Both the position numbers and the translations under genes were made by a program. The notes beneath the pieces are model-generated. The model searched no databases. It saw only the letters and a program-made list of their open reading frames with translations, and had not been told where the DNA came from. A stretch of 64,000 nucleotides of DNA from positions 90,522,631 to 90,586,630 of the forward strand of contig NC_133648.1 of the NCBI RefSeq assembly GCF_009905375.1. Direction: 5' to 3'. This document shows, piece by piece, positions 45,969-57,571 of this stretch; position 1 is the first letter of the stretch, and each line of letters opens with the position of its first letter. This DNA is from Apium graveolens (lineage: Eukaryota > Streptophyta > Magnoliopsida > Apiales > Apiaceae).

Positions 45969-48900
45969 TATAACGACTCGTGTATTTTTGAATTATTTAA
46001 ATATAAAATTATGGAAGTATTAATTAAATAAAATATGTGTATTGGTTTTGACCGCTATGTGTTGTTTGATTATTATCTATGTGTGATTTATGATGTACCG
46101 GGTTGCCCGCGTGATTAATTATGGGGTCGTATTGAATCATTTTCATTCTCAAAAGTGGATATAGTGCAAATTTATTTGCATAAATATTTAGAATGCCTCT
46201 AAAATTGTTTTTATGGTTTTATAAGTACAATAATTATTTTTAGAATTTTATAAAATTGAGAAATCAATATTTTATTAATTATTTATCTTTAAATAATTTT
46301 CTGATTATTTTTATTTGAAAAATCCATATTTAATTCTAGAATTCTTCAAATATTACGAAATTCATATTTATTTAAGTTTGGAATATTTCAAGAATTTTAA
46401 AATTATTTTGGAAATTTTTAGGATTAATTTCACCCGCGCGATGATTCGTTTAATTGTTAAAAGCGGGTATAAATTATATTTCAGAAATTATTTTAAAATT
46501 ACGAAATTTTTGTTTTTGTAAACTCCGGGATATTTGTAATATTTTAAGCCTATTTTCGTAATTTTCCGATTTTTTTTTTAAATACAACTCGGATCGTTAA
46601 TTGTTAAATACATGTACGAGTTACATTTCAAATATATTTTGAAAATTATGAAACATTTATTTTTAATAATTATGAATTATTTGTGATATTTTAAAACCAA
46701 TTTGGTAATTTTCGGGTTAATTTTTACTTGTAGGTTTGTTCGTTATTTGGCAAAATACGAATGTAATTGTGGGGTTTAGAGTAAGCAGGGGACACGTGTC
46801 ATAATATTATTAAACCACAGAAACGTGGCTTGTTTTTGGGGCAGCACAACAGTTGATTCAATTTTTTTTATATATAAACATCAATCTTTCTCTAACCTCT
46901 CTCTCCCCTCTTATCTCCATCGTTTCTCTCCCTTTTACTTCGGTGCTCTTCCCGGTCGTTCTATTTTCGGTAATTTTCCGGCCGCCCCCTTTTTGTTCTG
47001 ATGGCTGGCTTTGACTCAGTCATGATTGTATATATATATATATATATCTATATGTGATTGTGTGTGTGCAACACAGTAGGTGTGTTGTGTCCTGTGTTGT
47101 GCCGCCCGTTCCTTTATTTTCCGGTTGCCGCCGGTTTCGGCCGGCGAGGCGACGGGGATGCATGTATTTTTGTTGCGCGTGGGTTTGTTGTTGTCCTGTG
47201 TTGCTGTTGGATTAACTTTATAAATTTAATTTGATTCCTTTTTCTTATTCCGGGAAATTGTTGATTAAAATTGTGATACTAATGATAATTTGTGCAAAAA
47301 ATGATTTTTAAGAATCGGTGAAAATTTGCGATGGAAACCCGACGAATACGGGTACCCGTGAATTTTCGTTGCCGTCAGCGATGAGCCTCGGCGAGCCGAC
47401 GGTGGACCGTGATGAATTATTCTGAGTCCTAATATTTTTAACAAATAAAACTCGTGTTGTGTTTTTCTTCTGAATCGAATTAGTTAATTAGTGAATATTG
47501 AATCGGGATGATTGAGTTGGTTGTGATTATTGAATTGTATCGGTGATTAAGAATTTTAGAATAGATTGGTGAATTATTGTAGTTGTTTTTGTGGTTTGAC
47601 GTCGATTAATGTTTCGACGGGTAGTCCGATAAACAAAGGAGACGCTTCCCGATTTTCGGGAAATCAACTATGGAAATGCGGGAGCGTATCCGGTAATTAT
47701 CGGGACGTCGAGTGAATATATATACTTATACTTTATATGAACTTGATTGTATGTTGTGGTGAATGTTCTGTCCAAAACTCAGTAACCCTAATTTCGTAAA
47801 ATGACGAGTATACGTATTTTCTGAAAACGAACACTGAACCGATTTCGAGAACGTGAACCCTAACTGATGCCTATATTACAATAATGTATGGGCTACGAGT
47901 CGAGTTTTGTTAACGCATGGGTAGATTATTAGCGAGGATGTGTCAAGCATAACCGAATGTCTAAGTTAGGGTGTTTCGACCTTGTAGGTTCTAGTCGGAA
48001 TGCCCGAGAATTGGCCTCGGATGAAAGATATTTAATGGTCAGTCGAAAAGCTCAGTAAGGTTCCAATCAAAGGACTTAAGTGTTGAGTTCGAATCCAGAG
48101 TGATCTAGTGGATAGACAATAAAGTCCGAGCGACAGAGTCGGCTCAGAGTCGATCAGCAATAGTTGTAAAGCCCTGTAAGGTAAGTACTTCTGAACTTTT
48201 CTTCAAGATATATTGCAAATATTTTCGAACTGTTTCATAATATGTCGCTATTATTCAAAATAGCTCCTGTTTTATATTGCAAGTGCTTTAAACTATTTAA
48301 CCTTGAACCCTGAGTTTTCTTGATCTTGAGCCATAAGCCTTATTCTTTGTAAACCATCCTTTATTGATTTTTAGATACCAAATCACCCAAATATGATACT
48401 ACTCCCCAAATGTATAACTACCAAATACTGGAATAAAATTGTTGGAAAACACAGAAAATTTTATACTCCAACCATTCTTTACAACATCAAAGAACAGTAC
48501 CTTGAAAAATCATTACTTGTTCAATACCTGATCCTTTTCCAGACTGAAAACTGTTTCTTGTACATACCCTGATATACCCGGGTGATATCCATGAATTTCC
48601 TTACGTTTTTATTCAAGTGTTTAATTATCATTGATTATGATCATTTTTTATCGAATTATATTGTTTATCATATTGAACTGCTTTAGAATTGGATAGTTTT
48701 TTTATATATAGACCAGATTCGTGGTCAGACCATATCAATGGTCAAGTTAGGCCAATGTGTGCCTTGGATCCAGTAATTAGAGCAGTATTGTGTGCTTTGC
48801 TCGGGGTTAGTGCGTGACTGATCAGCAGCCTAACCTGGGTTTTAAAACTTAAAATGAATATCCAATTCTAATGATTGTTTAGCAATAAACTTGATTTCTC

Positions 48901-49330
48901 TAAATCATTTCATTTGATCATTGATTAACCTCAATTATTGTCATTGTGACTTGCTGAGCTAGTTAGCTCACTCTTGCGAATCTTTTTATGTATTCTACAG
49001 TTAAGAAGGATACGGTTGATAGCGAGGTTTCCCATTCAATGTACGACATAGGATTCCAGATTGAGTTGGATCGAGCTAGCAGGAGCTTATTGCGGAAGTG
49101 AGATAGTAAGATTGTATGAATAATTTTATTATCAGTTGTAAGTTAAATTAGTTTGGATTTGGTACGGTGTAATAAAAGTTTAGGTTGTGGCTTGTTTTCA
49201 TACTTTAACCTGTTGCGATCCGTGGTTGTGTAAAGCAGGGTCATTGCTAATAGTATCTTATATACAGGTTTATATATTGTGTATGTATTGTGGACCCCAA
49301 ACTTCTGACCCGGGTTCGGAGGGCGCCACA
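45969..49330 (+). repeat. 3' LTR of Gypsy element G (3362 bp)
   Basis: Nearly identical to 36552-39914, with scattered single-base differences and small indels, for example a longer (TA)n at about 47032-47047 and an extra short block near 47989. It ends GGGCGCCACA at 49330, followed by the AATAA target duplication and then the resumed accessory ORF of A. Confidence 0.92.
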
Positions 49331-49667
49331 AATAAGGGTGATCTTGGTAACAAAAGACAACTTTCAGGAAAGAAGGTTAGTGGTCAACATAAATGACTCA
49401 GGGGTAGACAGGTGCATGCAGGTATCCATCAACTATCTTATCTCTAGAAGGGCATCTGAGTTAAAAATTCTAATAAACAAAGTCAGAGTGGTAATTCATG
49501 AAGATAATCTCTTGATAACAGAATTGAAGAATGCACAAGTGGCTGCTTTTCCAGAAGCTTATCTACAACCTTGCAAAGGAGTGGCATACATCTGTCCTAC
49601 CACCAAACACTTCAAACAATTCCAAATTCCTAAGCAGTGTGTCATGGCCAACAAGAAGCTTATCATG
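49331..49667 (+). pseudogene. Accessory ORF of Copia element A, resumed after G
   Basis: Just inside the G target duplication the frame continues with RCMQVSINYLISRRASEL, EDNLLITELKNAQVAAF, EAYLQPCKGVAYICP and IPKQCVMANKKLIM. All of these match the corresponding part of the B accessory ORF (RCMQVSLNYLVSRRASEL and so on, 20330-20600). It ends where Copia element C begins. This stretch is open in one frame and is among the best preserved in A, suggesting a compact C-terminal domain. Confidence 0.85.
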
Positions 49668-50288
49668 TGTTAGATATATTTGATAATGTCATGTGTAATA
49701 TGATTTGTGTTTAGTTTTCAGATCTTATCTAACAGGACAAATCAGTACTTAACTGGAAATCATCACTTATACTGAAGACAGAACTTAAGATATCAGAACT
49801 TAAGTTATCAGAACTTAAGTTATTAGAAGCTATTTATCAGGAGATAATATCAGGACTTAAGATGACTTTCAGATAAGGCAGGCGGGTGATTGAAAGGAAA
49901 GAAGATCGAGGCTAAGACAAAAAGAAATAAGCATGAAGAAAGAATTCTATGAAGAATAGAATACTTGGAAGAAAAGATAACTAGATGATATATTTTAGGA
50001 AGCAGAATATATTCCATATCAATTAGAATATTATCTTGTAACTGTGTAGTATATAAACACAGGCATAGGGTTTACACTATAAGTGTTATCATTATCGAAG
50101 TTATTATTCTTTGTAACCCTAGCAGCTCTCGTGATAATTTGTTCATCACTGAGAGAGGACAGTTCCATATTGTAACATAGTTTATTGTGTTGAATAAAAT
50201 CTGTTTTCTGTTACTTGAGTTCTTATATTCGATTTGATTGTAGTAAACACTGTATTCAACCCCCTTCTATAGTGTGTGTGACCTAACA
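49668..50288 (+). repeat. 5' LTR of Copia element C (621 bp)
   Basis: It starts TGTTAGATATATT and ends GACCTAACA, followed by AG and the primer site. In U3 the phrase AGAACTTAAG occurs at 49780, 49795 and 49810 with a 15-bp period and a degenerate fourth copy. This array is upstream of a TATA box at 50052-50057. Confidence 0.85.
50052..50057 (+). promoter_or_regulatory. TATA box of the C LTR
   Basis: AGTATATAAACAC lies about 385 bp into the LTR, followed by 'aggcatagggtttacac', a plausible start of R. It lies downstream of the AGAACTTAAG array. Confidence 0.6.
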
Positions 50289-50290
50289 AG

Positions 50291-50302
50291 TGGTATCAGA
50301 GC
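50291..50302 (+). other. Primer binding site of element C
   Basis: TGGTATCAGAGC, two bases after the LTR, complementary to initiator tRNA-Met. Confidence 0.9.
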
Positions 50303-50343
50303 TATCTGTTAACACACAAACAGTTTAAGATCCAAAAACAATC

Positions 50344-52667
50344 ATGTTTGAAGAAGAAACTCCAACCAAGCCCACCAAAACTGAAGAACCTCCAAAAACC
50401 ATAACCCATAGTCGATATGAGACTATAAGAGTTCCCATGTTGAAAACTTCTGAGTATTCCATATGGAAAGTGAAGATGGTTATGTTTCTGGAAGCTACAG
50501 ATCCAGAATATCTCGACAGGATTAATGAAGGACCACATATTCTAACCAAACTCTCTGTGGAAGTTGCAGGTCAGCCAACAAAGTCTGTACCAAAGGAGAA
50601 AAGTGATTATATTGTTGAAGATATCTCATCGATTGTGAAGGATGTAAAGGTAAGACACTTGCTGCATAGTGCCATTGATAATGTCATGTCAAACAGGGTA
50701 ATTCAATGCAAGACTGCAAAAGAGATATGGGATGCTTTGGAAACAAGGTGTCAGGGAACTGATTCAATCAAGAAGAACAGGAAGACTATACTCACTCAAG
50801 AGTATGAGCACTTTGACTCAAAGCCTGATGAGTCATTAACTGATTTATATGACAGATTTGTTGAACTCTTAAATGATTTGTCACTATTTGACAAAGAGTA
50901 TGATATTGAAGATTCAAATCTTAAATTCTTGTTAGCTCTTCCTAAAAGATGGGATTTGAAGGCCAAAATAATAAGAGATAACTATAATCTTGATGAAACA
51001 AATCTTGATGAAATTTATGGGATGCTCAAGACTCATGAACTTGAGATGGAACAAAGAAGCAAGAGGAATGGAAGAAAGTCAAGGACAGTTGCTTTTGTTG
51101 CTGAGGAGGAAAGTCCCAAAGTTGCTGCCTTAAAGAAAGGCAAGGGCAAGGCTCTCATCACAAAGTCTGATACTGAGTCATCAAGTTCTGATAGTGATGA
51201 TGACTCAGAAACTGAAAGTATACCTGAGATGGACCCTGATGAGGAGATGATGAAGTTGTGTGCTCTTATGGTGAAAGGAATCACAAAGATTGCATACAGG
51301 AAATTCAGGAGAGGAAAGAAGTTTTCCAGGAAAGGTGCAAGTTCTGATAAGAAAGGTTTCAGAAAATCTGAAGGCAAAGGAGGAAAGTCTGACAGAGGAG
51401 ATTACTCAAATGTTAAATGCTACAACTGTGGTGAGAAAGGCCACATATCTCCAGATTGCAGAATAGGGAAAAGTGACAAAGACAAGGCTCTTGTCACAAA
51501 GAAGAAAAGCTGTTCAGATGCTTTAGATTCTGAGGATGAGAAAAACTATGCCTTGATGGCATATGCTGATAGCAGTTCTGATACTGCTGACTTAAAGGTA
51601 CCTCAAACTACTTATGCCTTTCATACTGATGATATTACTGAGTTGAGAAGATATCTTAAGACCATGTTCATTAGTTATAAAGATCAAACTTTAACATGTG
51701 ATAGATTAACTTCTGAAAATCTTGCTTATAAAAAGAGGAATGATTATTTAGAAAAAGAGTTAGTCATGTTCCATCAAACTTAGAAAGATAGAGATGATGC
51801 CTTTTATGCTAGGGATGAAGTGCTAAAAATGAATGAATCTCTAAAAACTGAATTAGAAAAGGAAAGAGAGATTATTAGGACTTGGACTAACTCTGGTAAA
51901 GCAACTCAGGATATTCTTAGTAGTGGAAACTGGAAAGAGGGCTTAAAATATGGAGATGATAAGAACATTAAGGGAACTTTAGAAACTGAGCCTATAGTTG
52001 TTAAACAAAAACCAAAGGTAAATCCTTTTAAGTTTGTAACTGCAAAGTCTGATATTGAGAAATCAGAAGTTAAGGAGAAGTAACTTCTGACAAACCTAAA
52101 CAGGATAAGCCAACTGAAGTTAACATAGGCTTAATGACGAAGAAGCAGCTTAAACATAAGCTGAAAGATGTTAAGAATGTAAACAAGGTAAAGCCACCTA
52201 GGAAAAATAGGAATGGAAAGGAAGGTGTGAACAAAAGTAACAATTATAAGCCTGTTCCTAATGCTCCTAGAAAAACATGTCATAACTGTGGAAACTCTAA
52301 CCATCTGGCTTCTTTTTGCAGGAAGAATAAGAACATAAACTCCTTACCTTCAAAATCAGGAGTTAAAAGTCAGTCTGTTAGATATAAGCCACAAAATCCT
52401 TATTTTTATTATGGTAGTTTATGAAATTCCATTTATACTTGTAAGGAATATCATAGATTGTACTATGATTATTATCAAATAAAACCTTCTGTAAAGAAAG
52501 TTAGCATTATTCCTTCTAGTGTAAGTTCTAACGCAAAGTCTGATATTGCAAATTCTGATAAGAAAACTGTTAACATAAACTCTGATGCTAAATCCGCTGC
52601 AAATGTTAACAAACTTAAAAAGGCCAAAGGATCTAAGCAAGTCTGGGTCCTTAAAACTAATCATTAG
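50344..52667 (+). pseudogene. gag: gag of Copia element C, three visible breaks
   Basis: The frame from 50344 is open for 479 codons. It has the Copia gag domain (YSIWKVKMVMFLEA, DNVMSNRVIQCKTAKEIWDA, FVELLNDLSLFDKEY, LLALPKRWDLKAKII), an acidic Ser/Asp-rich segment and a CCHC knuckle at about residues 359-372 (CYNCGEKGHISPDC). TAG at 51781 breaks it within a coiled-coil segment, and a small frameshift occurs near 52080. A second knuckle (CHNCGNSNHLASFC) begins at 52278. The Gag frame ends at TAG 52665-52667, in the same frame as pol. The two-knuckle layout is shared with A and B. Confidence 0.88.
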
Positions 52668-55600
52668 TGGTCTTTGTGATTGGAGGGTAATAGGAAAAAC
52701 ATCCTAGTTCTGGACAGTGGATGTTCAGGACATATGACTGGAAATAAAGCCCTGCTATCAGACTTTGTGGAGAAAGCTGGACCAGGTGTTTCTTATGGAG
52801 ATGGCAACATTGGAAAAACTCTGGGATATGACAATATCAATCTTGGGAATGTCATTATTGAAAAAGTAGCTCTGGTCTCAGGACTGAAACACAATCTGCT
52901 AAGTGTGAGTCAAATCTGTGACAGAGGTTATCATGTGGATTTCTTTGAAGAACACTGTGAAGTTGTAAGCAAATCTACAGGCAAAGTTGTTCCGATAGGA
53001 TACAGGCATAGTAACATTTATGAAGCCAAGCTTTCAATAAGTACTGATGGTTCTGCAATCTGTCTGTTAAGTAGAGCATCAATTGAAGAAAGCTGGGATT
53101 GGCACAAGAAACTCACTCATTTAAATTTTAACAATATAAATGAACTAGTCAAGAAAGATCTTGTGAGAGGATTGCCAAAATCAGTATTTGCTCCTGATGG
53201 CCTTTGTGATTCATGTCAGAAGGCAAAACAAAGAAAATCATTATTCAAGAGCAAGACTGAATCATCAATTCTTGAGCCTTATAACCTACTACATGTTGAT
53301 CTATTTGGTCTAGTTAATGTCATGTCTATTGCAAAGAAGAAATATGCTAAGGTCATAGTGGATGAGTTCACCAGATACACATGGGTGTATTTCTTGCACA
53401 CAAAAAGTGAAACTGCATCTATCTTGATTGATCATGTCAAGCAACTGGATAAATTAGTCAAAGATTCTGTGAAGATTATAAGAAGTGATAATGGCACTGA
53501 GTTCAAGAATTTGATCATGGAAGAGTTCTGCAAAGACCATGGAATAAAGCAGGAATTTTCTGCTCCTGGAACTCCACAGCAAAATGGAGTTGTTGAAAGA
53601 AAGAATAGAACTCTTATTGAAGCTGCACGAACTATGCTTGATGAAGCAAAGTTGCTAACCTACTTTTGGGCTGAAGCTGTGCAGACTGCTTGTTTTACTC
53701 AGAATGCAACACTTATCAACAAGCATGGAAAAACACCATATGAAATGGTGAAGAAAAAGAAGCCAAATCTGAAGTATTTTCATGTATTTGGATGCAAGTG
53801 TTTTGTTCTTAAGACTCATCCCGAACAGCTATCCAAATTTGATTTAAAAGCTGATGAAGGAATTTTTGTTGGATATCCACTTTCCACAAAAGCTTTCAGA
53901 GTCTACAACTTAAGAACAAGGGTTGCCATGGAATCTATCAATGTCTCTTTTGATGATAAGAAGATTACTGGACTTGAAGATTTCAATAATCATGATCAGC
54001 TGAGATTCGAAAATAAAGTTTTAAATTCTGATTATGTAAATCCTAACAGTCTAAATCCTGATATTGCAAACTCTGATGGATTAAACTCTAATGTTATTGA
54101 AACTGTGGTGACTATGCCTAAGGAAGATGCACCTGTGTAGGGGGAGCATACTGACGATCCAACCACATCTCAAGAAGCATCAGAATCTACAACAGGCTCT
54201 TCAAGTTCTGATTCATCAAGTTCTGATGGGCCAAGTTCTGATAATTCTGGAAACTCATGTTCTAATATTTCTGGAAACTCAAATTCTGAAGGATCCAACT
54301 CAGAGAGCATAATTTCAGGGGGAGCATCAGAAAATGTTGATGGAGACAACATGGATCATGGGGGAGCATCCAGTTCTAGAGAAAACCTTCCATCTGCAAG
54401 GAAGTGGACTAAAGCACATACACCTGATTTAATTATTGGAAATCCTGATGTGGGTGTCAGAACTAGAACAACTACATCAAATAAATGTCTATCATTCTTT
54501 TCTTTCTCAGACTGAACCAAAGAAGGTGGAAGAAGCTCTTCAAGATGCTGATTGGGTGCAAGCAATGCAGGAAGAGTTAAATGAATTTGAAAGAAATAAA
54601 GTATGGACCCTAGTGCCAAGACCAAAGAACAGGTCTGTTGTTGGTACAAAGTGGGTGTTCAGAAAAAAACTGACAGTGATGGCATAATTACAAGGAATAA
54701 AGCAAGGTTGGTTGCAAAAGGATACTCTCAATAGGAGAGAATTGATTGTGATGAAACATTTGCACCAGTTGCTAGATTGGAAGCCATAAGGATATTTTTG
54801 GCTTATGCTGCTCACAAGAAGTTTAAAGTCTTTCAAATGGATGTGAAAAGTGCTTTTCTTAATGGAGAATTGAAAGAGGAAGTATATGTTGAACAACCTC
54901 CAGACTTTGTAGATCCCAAATTTCCCAATCATGTCTACAGGCTTGATAAAGCACTTTATGGCCTTAAGCAAGCTCCAAGAGCATGTTATGAGACTTTAGC
55001 TCAGTTTCTTCTGGAAAGTGGATTTAATAGAGGGACTATTGACAAAACACTGTTCTACCTCAACCATGGAAAGGACTTACTTTTGGTGCAAATATATATT
55101 GATGATATTATTTTTGGTTCTAGAAATGATAGACTTTGTAAGAAGTTTGCCAAGCTGATGTAGTCAAGATATCAAATGAGTATGATGGGAGAACTTAACT
55201 ATTTTCTGGGCCTTCAAGTCAAGCAGAATGAAGAAGGAACTTTTATTTATCAATCTAAGTACACCAGAAATTTGTTGAAGAAATTTGGATTGCAAGATTG
55301 TTCAAGTGCATCCACTCCTATGGTCACTGCAACAAAATTGGATAAGGATACGGGTAAATCAGTAGATATTACTGATTACAGAGGTATGATTGGTTCACTA
55401 CTCTATCTAACTGCAAGTAGACCTGATATCATGTATGCTACCTGTCTTTGTGCAAGATTTCAAGCAAATCCAAGAGAACCTCACTTAACAGCTGTGAAAA
55501 GAATTTTCAAGTACCTTAAGGGTACAGCTGATCTGGGATTGTGGTATCCTAGAGAATCAGACTTTAAGCTAATAGGTTACTCAGATGCAGATTTTGCAGG

Positions 55601-56051
55601 ATGCAAAATTGACAGGAAAAACACAAGTGGAAGCTGCCAATTTCCTGGAGGCAGATTGGTTTCTTGGTTTAGCAAGAAACAGATGTCAATTTCCACATCA
55701 ACTGCAGAAGCAGAATACATTGCTGCAGGAAGCTGTTGTGTACAGATTCTTTGGATGAAGAATCAGTTACTGGATTATGGGTTAGAATTTTCTAAAATCC
55801 CTATTTACTGTGATAATCAAAGTGCTATTGCTATGACAAGTAATCCAGTTCAACACTCAATGACAAAGCACATCAGCATTAGGTAACACTTCATACGGGA
55901 ACATGTGGATGAAGGTACAGTGGAATTGCATTTTGTTCCAACAGATCAACAACTAGCAGATATCTTCACAAAACCACTGTGTGAAGCTACTTTTACAAGA
56001 TTGGTAAATGAACTTGGAATGGTTTCAGGTTCTTTCTCTAAATCTGCTTAG
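52668..56051 (+). pseudogene. pol: pol of Copia element C, all domains present, several lesions
   Basis: Copia Pol supplies protease, integrase, reverse transcriptase and RNase H. The frame 52680-54140 is open and holds the protease motif (LVLDSGCSGHMTG), the integrase zinc part (WHKKLTHLNF ... CDSCQKAK) and the integrase core. Its catalytic residues are D at 53298, D at 53487 and E at 53595, with 35 residues between the last two (DDX35E). Breaks follow: TAG 54138-54140, frameshifts near 54510 and 54665, TAG near 54733, TAG 55161-55163 and TAA 55884-55886. Reverse transcriptase shows [20 protein letters not shown] and YIDD (55095-55106). RNase H shows YSDADFAG and STAEAEYIAAG. The end LADIFTKPLCEATFTRLV leads to TAG at 56049-56051. 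Confidence 0.9.
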
Positions 56052-57571
56052 TTTATGTTCTGATACATCAGACTTGATGATCAGTATTTACAGATATTAC
56101 TATCTTTGTATATTATGTGCTTAAATTGAAATTTGCTTAAGTGTTGATTGTTGTCTGATGTGAATTTCTAAACTCTGATAGTGATATGAATGTTTCTGTG
56201 ACTATTCAATCCAATGAGGATAACTGTGCTAGATGTTAACCTAGTAGTCTTTAATATACTAAAGATCCCATGTTTGAAGTAATTGTTTATGTGGAAATCT
56301 TTTAACACAAGCAAATTCTGATATTGAGCTTAATTAAATTGACTTTGTCTATCTTATTACTAAGTTAAAAACTAGAATAATGCTTTTTATCTGTTAAGTT
56401 CTGATGTTAGTAAATCTGATGGATGTACTAAATGCTGATAAGCCTCACTTATCAAAAGAAAAAGAAAAGAAAAGAAATAAATATCAGGTACTCCTTTGAG
56501 ATCTAGAGTAAAAATGTGGAAGGGAAGACCCATTTGCATTGCTGGTATTAAGTAATATGCATTAGAAAAACAAAATAAAATTTTCTTGGTGACTTTTCAC
56601 ACTCTATGATTACTGGAGAAATACTCTGATAATAGCATAAATTCTGATAAACAGTCGTGACTCACTTACACTGAGAAGCCACTGTAAAATAAAATTTCAA
56701 AAGATGCATAAAATGAGCACAAAACAGTTGAGGTGGACTCATGCATGAACTCATTCTAAAGTAGACTTCAGAATAATGATAGATTTTGAGCAAAGTTCTT
56801 AGTTATGTCTTATTTCTAAGATGTACTGAAGTGAATCAGACTTTGCTCTTTGTCTGATATTTAGCTTAATGCACACACTTACACTCCATATGAATGATGA
56901 AAATTACTGTGGTGATAAATGTTGTTTTAGATGAACAGTCTATGTGTCAGATTGCATAAATTTTTAGGACAAGTTCTGATGGAATTTCTGATGATTAAGT
57001 TCTGATGTAACCATATCAGTATTTGTGTGAAGAATTACAGGAATACACATTCACTTTTCGAGTTAAGGAGCCATATTCTGATGACTTTTAAATCCTGATA
57101 ATAATCAAGTTCTAATGCTGACGTGGCAGTATTTATTTACTTGGTTTATTTTTTGTCATTACTTGAACGATAATATTTTTACAGAATATTGGTTAATATG
57201 AGATGAAACGGTCATAATCAGTATACGGTCATAATCAGTATGGGTTAGTGGTTAACGTGTATGTCCTGAAAAACTGCATGTGCATGGTAATTATTGCTTA
57301 TTTTACGTGCCCATTAATTCTTTTTCTAACCATTTACTGACTGTTCACATGGTTCCAGGTGTAAAGTGTATCACATGCTTCAAAAATACAACTGTTGAGT
57401 GGAGAGAGTATATATGAGAGATAAAAGATTTACTAATCTTTTACTTACTTTTCTATTCTAAATCTCTTTTACTTTCTCTCTCTCTCTTTTATTTTCTGAA
57501 GTTGTTTTTCTCTCAGGACTTTTTGCAAACACTTTGCAAACATTCTCTTATTCACTTAATTTCTTACAGAG
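56052..57571 (+). repeat. Motif-rich spacer between pol and accessory ORF of C
   Basis: This non-coding 1.5 kb repeats short phrases of the type AAGTTCTGAT and (A/T)(A/T)TCTGATRA, for example near 56397, 56640, 56971, 57000 and 57073. The phrase is the inverse of the AGAACTT core in the C LTR. The last 170 bases hold a TATA-like box and a CT-rich leader before the accessory ATG, matching the layout in B. Confidence 0.65.
57409..57414 (+). promoter_or_regulatory. TATA-like box upstream of the C accessory ORF
   Basis: GAGTATATATGAGAG lies about 160 bp before the ATG at 57572, followed by a CT-rich leader (CTTTCTCTCTCTC). Together with the B arrangement it suggests that the accessory gene has its own promoter. 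Sequence inference only. Confidence 0.5.

Larger units (their letters stand above)
36552..49330 (+). mobile_element. Ty3/Gypsy retrotransposon G (Del/Tekay-like), complete ends, degenerate interior
   Basis: The element is 12,779 bp with LTRs of about 3.36 kb (36552-39914 and 45969-49330). The target duplication is AATAA (36547-36551 and 49331-49335). LTRs start TATAACGACTC and end GGGCGCCACA. The primer site is tRNA-Met (39918-39929) and the polypurine tract is AAGGGGGAAGGA. The two LTRs differ by only about 1-3% in the stretches I compared. The 6-kb interior, in contrast, has no frame longer than about 90 codons and holds pol fragments in the wrong order. This contrast suggests a non-autonomous derivative copied by enzymes from other elements. 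Confidence 0.9.
13877..49667 (+). mobile_element. Copia retrotransposon A (Sirevirus-like layout), split by B and G, 3' end not reached
   Basis: Element A occupies 13877-17712, 29807-36551 and 49331-49667. Its order is 5' LTR, tRNA-Met primer site, gag, pol, repeat-rich spacer and long accessory ORF. Two complete elements lie inside it: B in the protease region and G in the accessory ORF. A third (C) begins at 49668, so the rest of the accessory ORF and the 3' LTR of A must lie beyond the window. The reading frame joins correctly across both insertions, which proves the nesting. A lacks most of reverse transcriptase and has many stops, so it is dead. Its 5' LTR starts TATTG where the homologous B LTR starts TGTTG. 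Confidence 0.85.
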
